64,000 nt of DNA from Streptomyces coacervatus (GTDB lineage: Bacteria; Actinomycetota; Actinomycetes; Streptomycetales; Streptomycetaceae), in the NCBI RefSeq assembly GCF_029223485.1, contig NZ_JARHTP010000002.1:682001-746000 (forward strand), in the 5' to 3' direction. The notes below the pieces were generated by a model. It did not search any database and had not been told where the DNA came from. It worked only from the letters and a program-made list of their open reading frames with translations. Shown piece after piece: positions 24,108 through 33,201 of the stretch; position 1 is the stretch's first letter; every line of letters begins with the position of its first letter. The position numbers were made by a program, and so were the translations under genes.

Positions 24108-25433
24108 TCACGCCAAGCGGCGGAACACGGGCTTCACCGGTCGCCCGCCCACCCAGGGGGTGGGGTCGGCGGCGTCCAGTGCCTTCCGGTACACCGCGCA
24201 TGCCTGGGCCACCACGTCGACGGTCTGGTCGATGTCGGCGTCGTCGAGCGCGCTGCTCACCACGAACGACGGTGCCAGCACCCCGCCCGCGAGGAGTCGG
24301 CGCAGGAACAGGGTGCGGTACTCCTGCGACGGCTGCCCGTTCTCGTCCAGGGTGGCGAAGACCAGGTTGCTGGCCCGGCCCTTGACGACGATGTGGTCGC
24401 CGACGCCCATGCTCGCCGCGGCGTCGCGGACACCGGCGGCCAGCCTCTCGCCGAGGGCGTGCAGCCGCGCCGTGATGCCCTCCTCGACGTAGGTGGCCTG
24501 CACGGCCATCGCGGCTGCCAGGGAGTGCGTCTCCGCACCGTGGGTGGTGGACAGCAGGAACACCCGGTCGCCGGAGTGACGCAGCCCGCCCCGCTCCATC
24601 AGCGCGCGGCGCCCGGCCAGCGCGGAGACGGCGAACCCGTTGCCCAGCGCCTTGCCGAACGTGGAGAGGTCGGGGACGACGCCGTACAGGCCCTGGGCGC
24701 CCGCCTCGGACCAGCGCAATCCGGTGATCATCTCGTCGAAGATCAGTACACAGCCGTGCCGGTCGGCCAGTTCGCGCAGGCCGGCAAGGTATCCGGGCGG
24801 CGGCTCGGTGTAGGTGGCGGGTTCGAGGATCAGACAGGCGACCTCGTCCTGGTACCGGGTGAGCAGCTCCTCCGTGGCGGCCAGGTCCCCGTAAGGGAAC
24901 GCCACGGTGAGCTCGTTGGTCGCCTCCGGGATACCGGCGGACATCGGCGTGGTGCCGATGAACCAGTCGTCGACGGAGAAGAACGGATGGTCGCCGCAGA
25001 TCGCCACCCGCGGGCGACCGGTGACGGCGCGGGCGAGTCGCACCGCGGCGGTGGTGACGTCGGAGCCGTTCTTCGCGAACTTCACCATCTCGGCGGTCGG
25101 CACCGTGGCCAGGAAGCGTTCCGCGGCCTCGACCTCCATGATGGACGGCCGTACGAAGTTGCTGCCGCGGTCGATCTCCCGCCGCACCGCCTCGTTCACG
25201 CGTGGGTGGGCGTGGCCGAGGCTGACCGACCGCAGGCCGGAGCCGTACTCGATGTAGCGGTTGCCGTCGATGTCCCACACATGGGCACCGCGGCCGTGGC
25301 TGATGACCGGGGCCAGGTTCTCGGGGTACTGGTCGTCGCCCTTGGCGTAGGTGTGCGCGCCCCCGGGGATCATGGCGTGCAGCCGCTCGTTCGCCGTCCG
25401 CGACCGGGGCAGGAGGAACTCTTCGGTGTCCAC
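24108..25433 (-). CDS. Class III aminotransferase / glutamate-1-semialdehyde aminomutase-like
   Basis: A 441-residue PLP enzyme of aminotransferase class III. The PLP lysine is in STFGKALGNG, the cofactor Asp in CVLIFDEMITGLRW, and the N-terminal NERLHAMIPGGAHTYAKG is typical of the HemL branch. A housekeeping hemL role is unlikely because the gene is the last of a 21-gene polysaccharide operon, 7 nt after the 3,5-epimerase gene. It more likely installs an amino group on a keto-sugar or makes an amino-acid-like decoration. The same association of a HemL-like enzyme with cytidylyltransferase and C-methyltransferase genes occurs in other polysaccharide loci. Substrate unknown. Confidence 0.85.
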   Translation of the reverse strand: MDTEEFLLPRSRTANERLHAMIPGGAHTYAKGDDQYPENLAPVISHGRGAHVWDIDGNRYIEYGSGLRSVSLGHAHPRVNEAVRREIDRGSNFVRPSIMEVEAAERFLATVPTAEMVKFAKNGSDVTTAAVRLARAVTGRPRVAICGDHPFFSVDDWFIGTTPMSAGIPEATNELTVAFPYGDLAATEELLTRYQDEVACLILEPATYTEPPPGYLAGLRELADRHGCVLIFDEMITGLRWSEAGAQGLYGVVPDLSTFGKALGNGFAVSALAGRRALMERGGLRHSGDRVFLLSTTHGAETHSLAAAMAVQATYVEEGITARLHALGERLAAGVRDAAASMGVGDHIVVKGRASNLVFATLDENGQPSQEYRTLFLRRLLAGGVLAPSFVVSSALDDADIDQTVDVVAQACAVYRKALDAADPTPWVGGRPVKPVFRRLA

Positions 25434-25440
25434 GCTGACT

Positions 25441-25992
25441 TCAGCTCTCCTTCTGCTTCAGGACCTCGGCGAGGCTCGGCGCCTCCCGGTCCCGCTGGGA
25501 CATCGATGTGACCGGCAGCGGCCAGGGAATGGCGAGCTCCGGGTCGTCGAAGCGAATCGTCACGTCCTCGGCCGGATCGTGCGGGCGGTCGATCCGGTAC
25601 GAGGTGTCGGCGGTCTCGGTCAGCGCCTGGAAGCCGTGCGCGCACCCCGCCGGGATGTACAGGGTCACCTGCGTCTCGCCGGACAGCTCGAAGGTGGCCA
25701 CGTTGCGGTACGTCGGCGAGTCCGGCCGCAGGTCCACGACGACGTCGAAGATGCTCCCGTATGAGCACCGCACCAGCTTGGCCTCGCCGGCGCCGGAGCG
25801 CAGGTGCAGGCCGCGCAGCACGCCGCGGACCGAGCGGGAGACGCTGTCCTGGATGAAGGCGTTCGGGTCGAGGCCCACCGAGCGGACCACGTCGGCGTCG
25901 AAGGTGCGGCAGAAGAAGCCGCGTTCGTCGGCGTACGGCGTCGGCTCGAACAGGTGGGCGCCGGCGATCTCCGGGACTTCGGTCGCTTTCAT
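25441..25992 (-). CDS. rmlC: dTDP-4-dehydrorhamnose 3,5-epimerase family protein
   Basis: A 183-residue cupin of the RmlC family. The catalytic His lies in VRGVLRGLHL, the Asp/Tyr partners in FFCRTFD and TSYRID, and YIPAGCAHGFQAL is the classic metal-free cupin strand. The enzyme epimerises C3 and C5 of a 4-keto-6-deoxy-hexose nucleotide. No rmlA, rmlB or rmlD is present here, so it may act on the CDP-sugar made by the neighbouring cassette or on dTDP-sugar made elsewhere. Its ATG overlaps the stop of the pyruvyl transferase gene (ATGA). The symbol reflects family membership rather than proven substrate. Confidence 0.85.
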   Translation of the reverse strand: MKATEVPEIAGAHLFEPTPYADERGFFCRTFDADVVRSVGLDPNAFIQDSVSRSVRGVLRGLHLRSGAGEAKLVRCSYGSIFDVVVDLRPDSPTYRNVATFELSGETQVTLYIPAGCAHGFQALTETADTSYRIDRPHDPAEDVTIRFDDPELAIPWPLPVTSMSQRDREAPSLAEVLKQKES

Positions 25993-27221
25993 GGAGCCTT
26001 CCGCGAGGTGGGGGCGTGGTCCGCCGGAGGGAACAGGGCCGTGGTCAAGGAGTTGAACTGGTGGTCGAGTCGCCGGGCGGCGGCCCGGTTCCGCTCGATG
26101 AGCGTCTGCCGCAGCTCGGGCGATTGCTTCTCCAGCGCCCGGAACTGCTCCAGCAGCCGGTCGGCGTCGACCTCGCGCGCCGGGTGGCAGTACGCACCGA
26201 GGCCCATCTCCGTCATGAGCGCGTCGCTCTTGGCCGCGTAGCAGAGAGCGAGCACCGGAGTGCCGGTCTTCAGCGCGCAGATCAGGTTGTGGTAACGGAC
26301 CGCCACCACCGTATCGGCGGCCGCCATCTCCTTCATCAGGTCGGCCAGCGAGGCCGGTTCGGCAGCGGTGACCAGCGGTGAGTCCACCGCGTCGAGGATC
26401 GCGGCGACCACCGACACGTCGCACTGGTCGCCGGTGAGCAGCCGGACCGGTCTGCCCTCCTCGACCAGCGTGCGGACGAACCGGATCGTCCCGTCGAGGT
26501 AGCGCCGGTATATCTCCTCGGCCCGGGCGCGGTCGTCGTTGCCGCCGTGGAAGTCCATGACGCCGACGCAGACCGTGCCGGGCGAGTCCGAGGGGGCGCT
26601 CGCCTGCGGCGTGGGCAAGGAGAAGGCGAGGTCCGGGTAGACCTCGTCGCGCGCGGTGTCCACGCCCATCGCCCGCATCGCGTCACGGGACTGGGCGTCC
26701 CGGTAGGACCGGTACGCGGCCAGCCGCGCCGACCAGCGCACCAGGGCCCGGGTCGGGCGGTTGCGGATCTCGGCGGCACCGACGCTGACCAGCGCGACCC
26801 GGGTGCCCAGCAGCCGGCCGCTCACGCAGAGCAGGAACAGCGAGTACGGGAAGCCCCACGGCCGCAGCGGCAGCGTGGCCTCCAGGACGCCCATGCCCGG
26901 CACGATCACCACGTCGTGCCGGCGCACCCAGGCTGCGGTGCGGAAGACGTCGACGAGTTTGCCCAGACCCTTGGACACGATCGCGCCCGCACGTGACGCG
27001 GTCCGGTACTCCGCGCGGTTCCAGTGCAGCCGCGTGGCGGGGATCCCGAACCGGGTCGTCACGGCCTCGGGACCACCGCACAACGCGTCCACGACCGCAT
27101 CCGGGTGCTCGGCGCGGAGGTATCCGAGGACGGCCTCGAGCGACCCGTCGTTGCCGAGGTTGCCGGAGCCGAGCAGGCCGAACACCCCGACGCGCACCGG
27201 AGTTTCGTCCGCGGACGTCAT
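25989..27221 (-). CDS. Polysaccharide pyruvyl transferase family protein
   Basis: A 410-residue cytoplasmic protein of the polysaccharide pyruvyl transferase family (WcaK/CsaB type). It has the N-terminal VGVFGLLGSGNLGNDGSLEA with the GxxNxGD-like loop and the C-terminal AADTVVAVRYHNLICALKTG, where the R-x-H motif is diagnostic. The family moves pyruvate from PEP onto sugar hydroxyls as a ketal, giving acidic polymers. The start overlaps the GT2 stop by 4 nt and the end overlaps the epimerase start. A pyruvylated repeat unit is therefore predicted. Confidence 0.85.
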   Translation of the reverse strand: MTSADETPVRVGVFGLLGSGNLGNDGSLEAVLGYLRAEHPDAVVDALCGGPEAVTTRFGIPATRLHWNRAEYRTASRAGAIVSKGLGKLVDVFRTAAWVRRHDVVIVPGMGVLEATLPLRPWGFPYSLFLLCVSGRLLGTRVALVSVGAAEIRNRPTRALVRWSARLAAYRSYRDAQSRDAMRAMGVDTARDEVYPDLAFSLPTPQASAPSDSPGTVCVGVMDFHGGNDDRARAEEIYRRYLDGTIRFVRTLVEEGRPVRLLTGDQCDVSVVAAILDAVDSPLVTAAEPASLADLMKEMAAADTVVAVRYHNLICALKTGTPVLALCYAAKSDALMTEMGLGAYCHPAREVDADRLLEQFRALEKQSPELRQTLIERNRAAARRLDHQFNSLTTALFPPADHAPTSRKAP

Positions 27222-28165
27222 GCCCGCCTCCCTTCACGCCCCGCGACGAGGGCGTCGACGGAGACGGTCAGCTTGGCCGGGTCGACCGGGGCGCGGTCCT
27301 CGACCCGCTCGCCGGCGCCCGGCCGGACCCGGCTGGTCATCCACGCGGCCAGGTGGCGGTAGCACGCGCGCCGGTCGGCCGGGGACAACGGCGCCCGCCG
27401 GATCGCCGAGGCGAAGCCCCAGATGTACTCGGCGAGCAGCCGGGGCGTCGGGTGCAGCAGGCCCGCCCGGCGCGGGTCCAGGTTGACGCACCGGGAGCGC
27501 TTGGACGGGTTTGCCCGCTCGGCGCGGTTGGGGTGGTCGCGGCGGAAGTACAGCAGCTCCGGCACCTGGTGGAAGCGCCCGTGCAGGGCGATCTCGGCGA
27601 CAAACGTGCGGTCCGCGTGGTGGTAGCTGTCCATCGGCTTCACCCGGCGCAGCGCGTCGGCCCGGATCACCCCGTAGAAGTCGTCACCGCCGGGCTCGAA
27701 CAGCATGCTGCGGAATCGCTCGGGCGCGTGCGGCGAGTCGGTGGCGAGCGTGTACTCGTAGGGCACCTTCACCTGGCCGTCGCCGTCGATGACCGCCTGG
27801 TCGGCGTGGGCGAGGATCACGTCGGGCCGCTCGTCCAGCGCCTGAATGCAGCGCTGCAGCAGGTCGCGGGCGTAGAGGTCGTCGTGCGAGGCCCACTTGA
27901 ACAGCTCGCCGCGGCACTCGGTGAACACGTAGTTGTGGTTCGGCGTGGCGCCGACGTTCCGGGGCAGCCGGAGGTACCGGATGCGCGAGTCCTGCGCGGC
28001 GTACTTGCGGCAGATGTCCTCGGTCCCGTCGGTCGAGGCGTTGTCGGAGACGACCAGCTCGAAATCCTCGTAGGTCTGGCCGAGGAGGGCGTCGAGCGAC
28101 TCGGCGAGGTACTCCTCGCCGTTGTACACGGGCAGGCCGATGCTCAGCCTGGGTTGGGCGGTCAT
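27218..28165 (-). CDS. Family 2 glycosyltransferase
   Basis: A 315-residue GT-A glycosyltransferase. The donor-binding start SIGLPVYNGEEYLAESLDAL and VVSDNASTDGTEDICRKYA are standard, and the DxD-like acid cluster falls in FKWASHDDLY. No membrane helices, so it works on the cytoplasmic face and adds one sugar to the lipid-linked repeat unit. The ATG at 28165 overlaps the flippase stop. The acceptor and donor are unknown. Confidence 0.9.
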   Translation of the reverse strand: MTAQPRLSIGLPVYNGEEYLAESLDALLGQTYEDFELVVSDNASTDGTEDICRKYAAQDSRIRYLRLPRNVGATPNHNYVFTECRGELFKWASHDDLYARDLLQRCIQALDERPDVILAHADQAVIDGDGQVKVPYEYTLATDSPHAPERFRSMLFEPGGDDFYGVIRADALRRVKPMDSYHHADRTFVAEIALHGRFHQVPELLYFRRDHPNRAERANPSKRSRCVNLDPRRAGLLHPTPRLLAEYIWGFASAIRRAPLSPADRRACYRHLAAWMTSRVRPGAGERVEDRAPVDPAKLTVSVDALVAGREGRRA

Positions 28166-29460
28166 GAGGTCCTCACTTCGGGGACGGTGGTGTGGTGGTG
28201 CTCGCGCAGGGCGGACCGCAGCTGCAGCCACCACACGGCCGAGCCACTGACGGTCGCGGTGGCGACGCCCCAGGCCGAGCCGACCGTGCCGGCCAACGCC
28301 GCGCCACCGAGCCCGCCGCTGACGTAGCAGGCGGAGGCGAACAGCTGGCAGCGCAGGCTGCGCCGGGCCGCGCCGAGCGCGCGCAGCCCGGCGGCCGCGC
28401 CGGTGCCGAGGCCGGCGCCCGCAACGCCGAGGGTGATCGCAGCGATGAGCTGCGAGGCGGAGTGCCAGACGCTGCCGAGCACCAGCCGGCCGAGCCGGTC
28501 CGGCATCAGCAGCAGCGACCCGCCCCAGAGCAGCGCGGCGGCGGCCTGCCCGCCGCCCAGCAGGAGGCAGAACTTGCCGAGGCGATGCGGGGCCTGTCGC
28601 AGCACCCGTGCCGCCTCCGGGACGGTGACCAGCGACAGGCCCATCAGCACGGCGAGGAACGGCCCCATCAGGAGTTCGGCGCCGCGCACCGCGCCCACCG
28701 CGCCGAGCCCGACGATCGCGCCGAGCCCGTAGGCCCGCAACTGGCTGGCGCCGCTGAGGCTGACGTTCTCGACCAGGTAGCGGTAGCCGAGATCGCGCTG
28801 CTCGCGCAGCCACCCGCGCGCCTCGGTCATCCGCGGCCGGATGCCGGACTGGAGGTAGCCGTACCCGGCGGCCACGGTGGCGGATGCGCCCCAGGCGAGC
28901 ACGAAGGCGGCCACGCTGCCGACACGGGCGGCCACCGCCATGGCGGGGATGAGCGCGACGCCCCACACGACGTCGTTGACGAACGCCTTGCGCCCGGTGC
29001 CGGCGGCGAAGAACGAGAACCGCCAGGCGTCCTGCAGCAGCAGCCCCGGCAGCATCACACCGAGGCAGGCGAACGCGGGCCCCACGCGGCCACCCAGAGC
29101 AAGGCCCGCCACCACGGACGCCGCGCCGAGGGCACCACCGACGCCGAGCGCGGTACCCGACGACCGAGCCACCGCCCCGCGCCAGGACGCGTCCGGCACA
29201 CCGCTGAAGCGCACCACGAGCGGATCGGTGGCAAGGCCGCGCGAGACGTTGAGCACCACGCCGTAGGTCACCCAGGCGAGGCTGAACACGCCGAACGCGG
29301 TCACCCCCAGCGAGCGGGCCACGTAGATGCCCACCGCGAAGTTGCTGATACTGGAGGCCGCCTGGTCGGCCAGTCCCCAGGACAGCCGGCCGACGAGGGC
29401 CCGCTTGGCGGACCCGGCCGGTGTCGTCGTCTTCTCCCCCTGGGTGGTCATCGGCGTCAT
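28162..29460 (-). CDS. Wzx-type oligosaccharide flippase
   Basis: A 432-residue integral membrane protein with about 12 to 14 hydrophobic helices. The N-terminal segment RLSWGLADQAASSISNFAVG, then IYVARSLGVTAFGVFSLAW is the hallmark of the Wzx / MATE-like polysaccharide exporter family. It would translocate the completed undecaprenyl-linked repeat unit across the membrane. The ATG at 29460 overlaps the upstream stop (ATGA); a second Met three codons on is possible. With the Wzy-like and Wzz-like proteins it completes a Wzy-dependent pathway in one operon. Confidence 0.88.
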   Translation of the reverse strand: MTPMTTQGEKTTTPAGSAKRALVGRLSWGLADQAASSISNFAVGIYVARSLGVTAFGVFSLAWVTYGVVLNVSRGLATDPLVVRFSGVPDASWRGAVARSSGTALGVGGALGAASVVAGLALGGRVGPAFACLGVMLPGLLLQDAWRFSFFAAGTGRKAFVNDVVWGVALIPAMAVAARVGSVAAFVLAWGASATVAAGYGYLQSGIRPRMTEARGWLREQRDLGYRYLVENVSLSGASQLRAYGLGAIVGLGAVGAVRGAELLMGPFLAVLMGLSLVTVPEAARVLRQAPHRLGKFCLLLGGGQAAAALLWGGSLLLMPDRLGRLVLGSVWHSASQLIAAITLGVAGAGLGTGAAAGLRALGAARRSLRCQLFASACYVSGGLGGAALAGTVGSAWGVATATVSGSAVWWLQLRSALREHHHTTVPEVRTS

Positions 29461-30731
29461 GCCTTGATCAGTCCGGCGCCGTGCAGGGCGTCGGCCGCGA
29501 CGGCGACGGTGTCGAACGGCAGCTCGGACCGCTCGGCGACGTCCAGCAGACTGTGCTCGCCGTCGGAGAGGTTGAGCACCCAGAGCATGGCCATCTGCGC
29601 CTGCTTGGTGTCGCTTCGGCCGCCCAGCGCGTCGTACAACCCGCGCCGTCCCAGCTGTGGTTCGCCGTAAGGGCTGAGGTTGAGGTACCTGCGGTTGCGG
29701 TCGAGCACGGCGAACGCCTCGCGGCAGACGGCAAGGGTGTCCGCCATCGCCTCCGGGGAGACGAAGTCCGGGTTGTCCGCCGAGGTGTGGTACTCGGGGT
29801 ACCCGGCGTACGGGGTCCGGCTGAGCGAGCCCACGCCGAGATTGAACCCGGGCGAGCAGTACTGCCGCTCGTCGTAGCCGTACGGAGTGAACTCGTCGAC
29901 GTGGTGCGGGCGTTCGGATGCAGTCAGCACATGCCGCATCACCCGGTCGATCTCCGCGTCGCCGCGTCTGCTCTGCTTGTACGTCAACTGGCCCCGGTCC
30001 CCGGCGCAGGCCAGCACGAGGCCGTGCTTGACCCGTTCCACCCGCTCCGCGTTGCGGGCCAGCCAGGTGATCGCCCCGATGGTGCCGGGCGCGTAGATGA
30101 ACCGGTAGGTGTAGTACGGCGTCTGCTCGGCCAGTGCCCGGGCCAGGAACGTCGCCACCGCGATGCCGGCCAGGTTGTCGTTGGCCAGCGACGGGTGGCA
30201 GACGTGGCAGGAGACGATCACCTCGTCCGGGACCTGCCCGGGGACCACATGCTCGGCGTAGGTGAGGTGGCCATCGGCGAGGGTGGAGTCGATGTGTACC
30301 TCGTAGTCGCCGTCCGGCAGCGCGTCCAGGGTCTCCTGGGCCAGGCAGAACCCCCATTCCGGCTTGTAGTAACTCGTGCGGTACGGCACCCAGGACGGGT
30401 GGTCCGGCAGCGTGTGCAGGTGCTCGCGCAGCTCGGCCAGCGGCATGGTCGCCGACACCGGCACGCTGTAGCCGAGCACGTGCAGGCTGGAAGCGGCGAA
30501 GTCGACGACCCGGTGGCCGGTGGTGTCGGCGATGTAGGCGTCGCGGATGTTCCACTCCTGCGGCACCGTCCAGTCGAGGACCTGCGTCCCGGTCGGCACC
30601 TCGTGCACCTGCAGCGGGACGTACTCGCCGACGATGTCCAGGGTGGCGCGCACACCGTCGCCGGTGATGCTCCGGCACAGCGGGTAGAGCCGCTCCACCA
30701 GGGCGTGCATCTCTTCGCCGACTGCGGTCAT
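29457..30731 (-). CDS. DUF4910 aminopeptidase-like protein with winged-helix C-terminus
   Basis: A 424-residue protein of the DUF4910 family, a zinc-peptidase fold of the M28 type with an inserted DUF2172 domain. Candidate metal ligands are in SCHVCHPSLANDNLAGIAV (His, Asp) and PEYHTSADNPDF (His, Asp). The last 65 residues (KQAQMAMLWVLNLSDGEHSL and following) look like a winged helix. The family recurs in polysaccharide and flagellin-glycan loci but its reaction is not established to my knowledge. It may cut an amide bond in making an aminoacyl sugar. The ATG at 30731 overlaps the SDR stop; the long upstream in-frame extension is an artefact. Confidence 0.8.
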   Translation of the reverse strand: MTAVGEEMHALVERLYPLCRSITGDGVRATLDIVGEYVPLQVHEVPTGTQVLDWTVPQEWNIRDAYIADTTGHRVVDFAASSLHVLGYSVPVSATMPLAELREHLHTLPDHPSWVPYRTSYYKPEWGFCLAQETLDALPDGDYEVHIDSTLADGHLTYAEHVVPGQVPDEVIVSCHVCHPSLANDNLAGIAVATFLARALAEQTPYYTYRFIYAPGTIGAITWLARNAERVERVKHGLVLACAGDRGQLTYKQSRRGDAEIDRVMRHVLTASERPHHVDEFTPYGYDERQYCSPGFNLGVGSLSRTPYAGYPEYHTSADNPDFVSPEAMADTLAVCREAFAVLDRNRRYLNLSPYGEPQLGRRGLYDALGGRSDTKQAQMAMLWVLNLSDGEHSLLDVAERSELPFDTVAVAADALHGAGLIKA

Positions 30732-31753
30732 CGGCGCCACCGCAGGGTGTCGTCGACGGTGCCGGCGTCGGACGCCGCGCGCAGCACGGCGAGGCGGGTG
30801 AAGCGCTGCTCGAAGTTCTCCCGGGTCAGGTCGAACTTCCGGTAGGCGTCGGCGAGTTCGAGCGCGCCCTGCTTCACCGACCACTCGCAGTCGAAGCCGG
30901 GGATCGCGGCACGGAACCGGGAGAAGTCCACCCGGTACGACCGCGGATCGGCACCGTTCTCCCCGGTGATCCTCACCTTCGCGCCGGACACCGCCTCGGC
31001 GACCTGCTCCGCGATCTCGGCGACCGTGACGTTGTTGGTCTCGCTGCCGATGTTGAACGCCCGGTCGTGGACCGCTTCTTGCGGTGCGACGAGCGCGGCC
31101 GCGAAGGCGCGTGCGATGTCGGCGGCGTGCACCAGCGGGCGCCAGGGGGTGCCGTCGGAGAGCACCAGCACCTCGCCGGACAGGAGGGCGTGGCCCACCA
31201 GGTTGTTCAGCACGATGTCGGCGCGCAGCCGGGGCGAGTAGCCGAAGGCGGTGGCGTTGCGCATGAACACCGGGGTGAAGTCGTCGTCGGCCAGCGCGTG
31301 CAGGTCGTCCTCCACGCGCACCTTGGACTCGGCGTACGGGGTCACCGGGCGCAGCGGGGCGTCCTCGGTCACCAGCTCGTCACCGCCGGCGGCGCCGTAG
31401 ACCGAGCAGGTGGACGCGTACAGGAAGCGCCGCACTCCGGCGTCGCGGGCCAGTCGGGCCAGTCGTACGGACGCGTGGTGGTTGATGTCGTAGGTGAGCT
31501 CCGGCGCCAGCGATCCCAGGGGGTCGTTGGAGAGCGCGGCCAGGTGGATCACGGCGTCCACCCCGGCCACGTGCTCGGCCGTGACGTCGCGCAGGTCCAC
31601 CCGGTGCCCGGACGGGTCCGCGGGCGGCTCGCCCAGCACGCAGTCGGCGAACAGGCCGGCGTCGAGGCCGACGACCTCGTGCCCGGCGGCCGTGAGGACC
31701 GGGGCCATCACCGTGCCCAGGTAGCCCTGGTGTCCGGTCAGTAGTACGCGCAT
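30728..31753 (-). CDS. NAD-dependent epimerase/dehydratase (extended SDR)
   Basis: A 341-residue sugar-nucleotide SDR. The Rossmann loop VLLTGHQGYLGTVMAPVLTA is at the N-terminus, and the catalytic YxxxK is in VTPYAESKVRVEDDL after STCSVYGAAGG. Members epimerise, dehydrate or reduce nucleotide sugars. Which of these applies cannot be told by eye. The gene is 3 nt downstream of a PIG-L stop and overlaps the DUF4910 gene. It is part of the cassette that runs from C-methyltransferase to aminotransferase. Confidence 0.88.
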   Translation of the reverse strand: MRVLLTGHQGYLGTVMAPVLTAAGHEVVGLDAGLFADCVLGEPPADPSGHRVDLRDVTAEHVAGVDAVIHLAALSNDPLGSLAPELTYDINHHASVRLARLARDAGVRRFLYASTCSVYGAAGGDELVTEDAPLRPVTPYAESKVRVEDDLHALADDDFTPVFMRNATAFGYSPRLRADIVLNNLVGHALLSGEVLVLSDGTPWRPLVHAADIARAFAAALVAPQEAVHDRAFNIGSETNNVTVAEIAEQVAEAVSGAKVRITGENGADPRSYRVDFSRFRAAIPGFDCEWSVKQGALELADAYRKFDLTRENFEQRFTRLAVLRAASDAGTVDDTLRWRR

Positions 31754-31756
31754 AGT

Positions 31757-32404
31757 TCAGTTCCCCAGGTTGAGCGTGAGTTTGGTGACGGCGAACGCCT
31801 CGGCGTAGCGGGCGTGGCATTCGATGCCGCGGATCCGGGCGAGGCCGAGGAAGGCCTCCCGGTCGTACCAGGGCCGGTGCCGCTGCGAGGGGTAGTGCTC
31901 CTGCAGCAGTTGCACCTTCTGTTCGGCGGTCTCCGGCGTCAGCGGCTGGTACGCCGCCGGACGGCCGAGATCGCCGTCCCACTTGACGATCTCGTAGCCG
32001 AGGACCATGTGGTCGCGGAACGCGGTGGGTATCAGTTGCGCCAGGCCGCGGTGGTCCTGGTGCGCGTCATCGGTGCGCGGGGCGAGGATCAGGTCCGGCT
32101 CGGTCTGCCCGCGCAGCTCCTCGACCGCGGCCTTGGCCTCGTCCCAGTGCACGGGCATCCGGCCGTCCGGCAGCTTGAGCACGGTCAGCCGCAGGTCGGC
32201 GCCCGGGCAGAAGGCGGCGAGCGCGGCCTTCTCCTCCTGCTCACGGTCGGTGCCGCCGCCGGAGAGCACCAGCGCGTCGACGCGGATGCCCGGTCGCGCG
32301 AGGCACAGCGTCAGCAGGGTGCCGCCGGCGCCGATGGCGATGTCGTCGCAGTGCGCGCCCACGGCGACGATCCGGTCCAGGGGTCCGGCCCCGAGCCCGA
32401 TCAC
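31757..32404 (-). CDS. PIG-L family deacetylase
   Basis: A 215-residue protein of the PIG-L / LmbE family of zinc-dependent N-deacetylases. The AHxDD motif is present as VGAHCDDIAIGAGGT, and a second His in APRTDDAHQDHRG supplies the third metal ligand. These enzymes remove acetyl groups from N-acetyl-hexosamines on lipids, nucleotides or antibiotics. Here it likely exposes an amine on the nucleotide sugar or on a repeat-unit residue. The GTG start at 32404 overlaps the cytidylyltransferase stop (GTGA). Confidence 0.87.
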   Translation of the reverse strand: MIGLGAGPLDRIVAVGAHCDDIAIGAGGTLLTLCLARPGIRVDALVLSGGGTDREQEEKAALAAFCPGADLRLTVLKLPDGRMPVHWDEAKAAVEELRGQTEPDLILAPRTDDAHQDHRGLAQLIPTAFRDHMVLGYEIVKWDGDLGRPAAYQPLTPETAEQKVQLLQEHYPSQRHRPWYDREAFLGLARIRGIECHARYAEAFAVTKLTLNLGN

Positions 32405-33201
32405 GCTCTCGCTCCGGCACTCGCGCCGTCGCGCTCCCACACGGCCCACGGCCGGTCGCCCCGGGCGTAGGCCTCGTCGAGCGCGGCCCGCTCCTTCACG
32501 GTGTCGGTCGGCTTCCAGAAGCCGCGGTGCTGATGGGCCACCAGCCGTCCCTGCTTGGCCAGTTGGGCACATCCGTCGGCGACCAGGTCCCCGTTCTCGG
32601 GTATGTGGTCGAAGACCTCCTGGCGGAGCACGAAGTAGCCGCCGTTCTCCCACAGCGGCAGTTCGCTCACCGCGGTGATGCCCCCCACCAGGCCGTCCTC
32701 GCCCAGCTCCACGCAGTGGAACGAGGACTGCGGCGGCACCACCATCATCGACGCACCGGCGTCGCGCCGGGCGAACCGGTCGATCATCTCCGGCAGCGGC
32801 GCGTCGGTGAGCACGTCGGCGTAGTTGGCGAGGAACATCTCGTCGCCGTCGAGGTGGTGCCGCACCCGGCGCAGCCGCTCCCCGATCGGCGACTCGATGC
32901 CGGTCTGCGCGAACGTGATCGTCCAGTCGGCGATGTCGGTGGACAGCAGCTCGGTCTTCCCGCCCCGGAGCACGAAGTCGTTGGACGTCGTCTCCTCGTA
33001 GTTGAGGAAGAAGTTCTTGATGTGGTGCGCCCCGTAGCCGAGGCACAGGATGAACTCCGTGTGCCCGAAGTGCGCGTAGTAGCGCATGACATGCCAGATC
33101 AGCGGGCGCGGGCCGACCATCGCCATCGGCTTGGGTACGTCGTCTGCGGCGCCGCTGCGCATCCGCATCCCGTAACCGCCGCAGAACAGTACGACCTTCA
33201 T
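32401..33201 (-). CDS. Glucose-1-phosphate cytidylyltransferase-like nucleotidyltransferase
   Basis: A 266-residue nucleotidyltransferase. It starts MKVVLFCGGYGMRMRS, followed by PKPMAMVGPRPLIWHVMRYY and FILCLGYGAHHIKNFFLNYE. That order matches RfbF, which makes CDP-glucose, more closely than RmlA. The N-terminal loop differs slightly from the consensus GGxGTR (GGYGMRM). A CDP-hexose would enter a branched or 3,6-dideoxy sugar pathway. The ATG at 33201 overlaps the methyltransferase stop by 4 nt. Substrate assignment is inference. Confidence 0.8.
   Translation of the reverse strand: MKVVLFCGGYGMRMRSGAADDVPKPMAMVGPRPLIWHVMRYYAHFGHTEFILCLGYGAHHIKNFFLNYEETTSNDFVLRGGKTELLSTDIADWTITFAQTGIESPIGERLRRVRHHLDGDEMFLANYADVLTDAPLPEMIDRFARRDAGASMMVVPPQSSFHCVELGEDGLVGGITAVSELPLWENGGYFVLRQEVFDHIPENGDLVADGCAQLAKQGRLVAHQHRGFWKPTDTVKERAALDEAYARGDRPWAVWERDGASAGARA

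Noticed and set aside
24108..25433. Assignment of the aminotransferase as housekeeping hemL
   Set aside because: The sequence belongs to the HemL-like family, but its place as the last gene of a polysaccharide operon argues for a sugar-related role.
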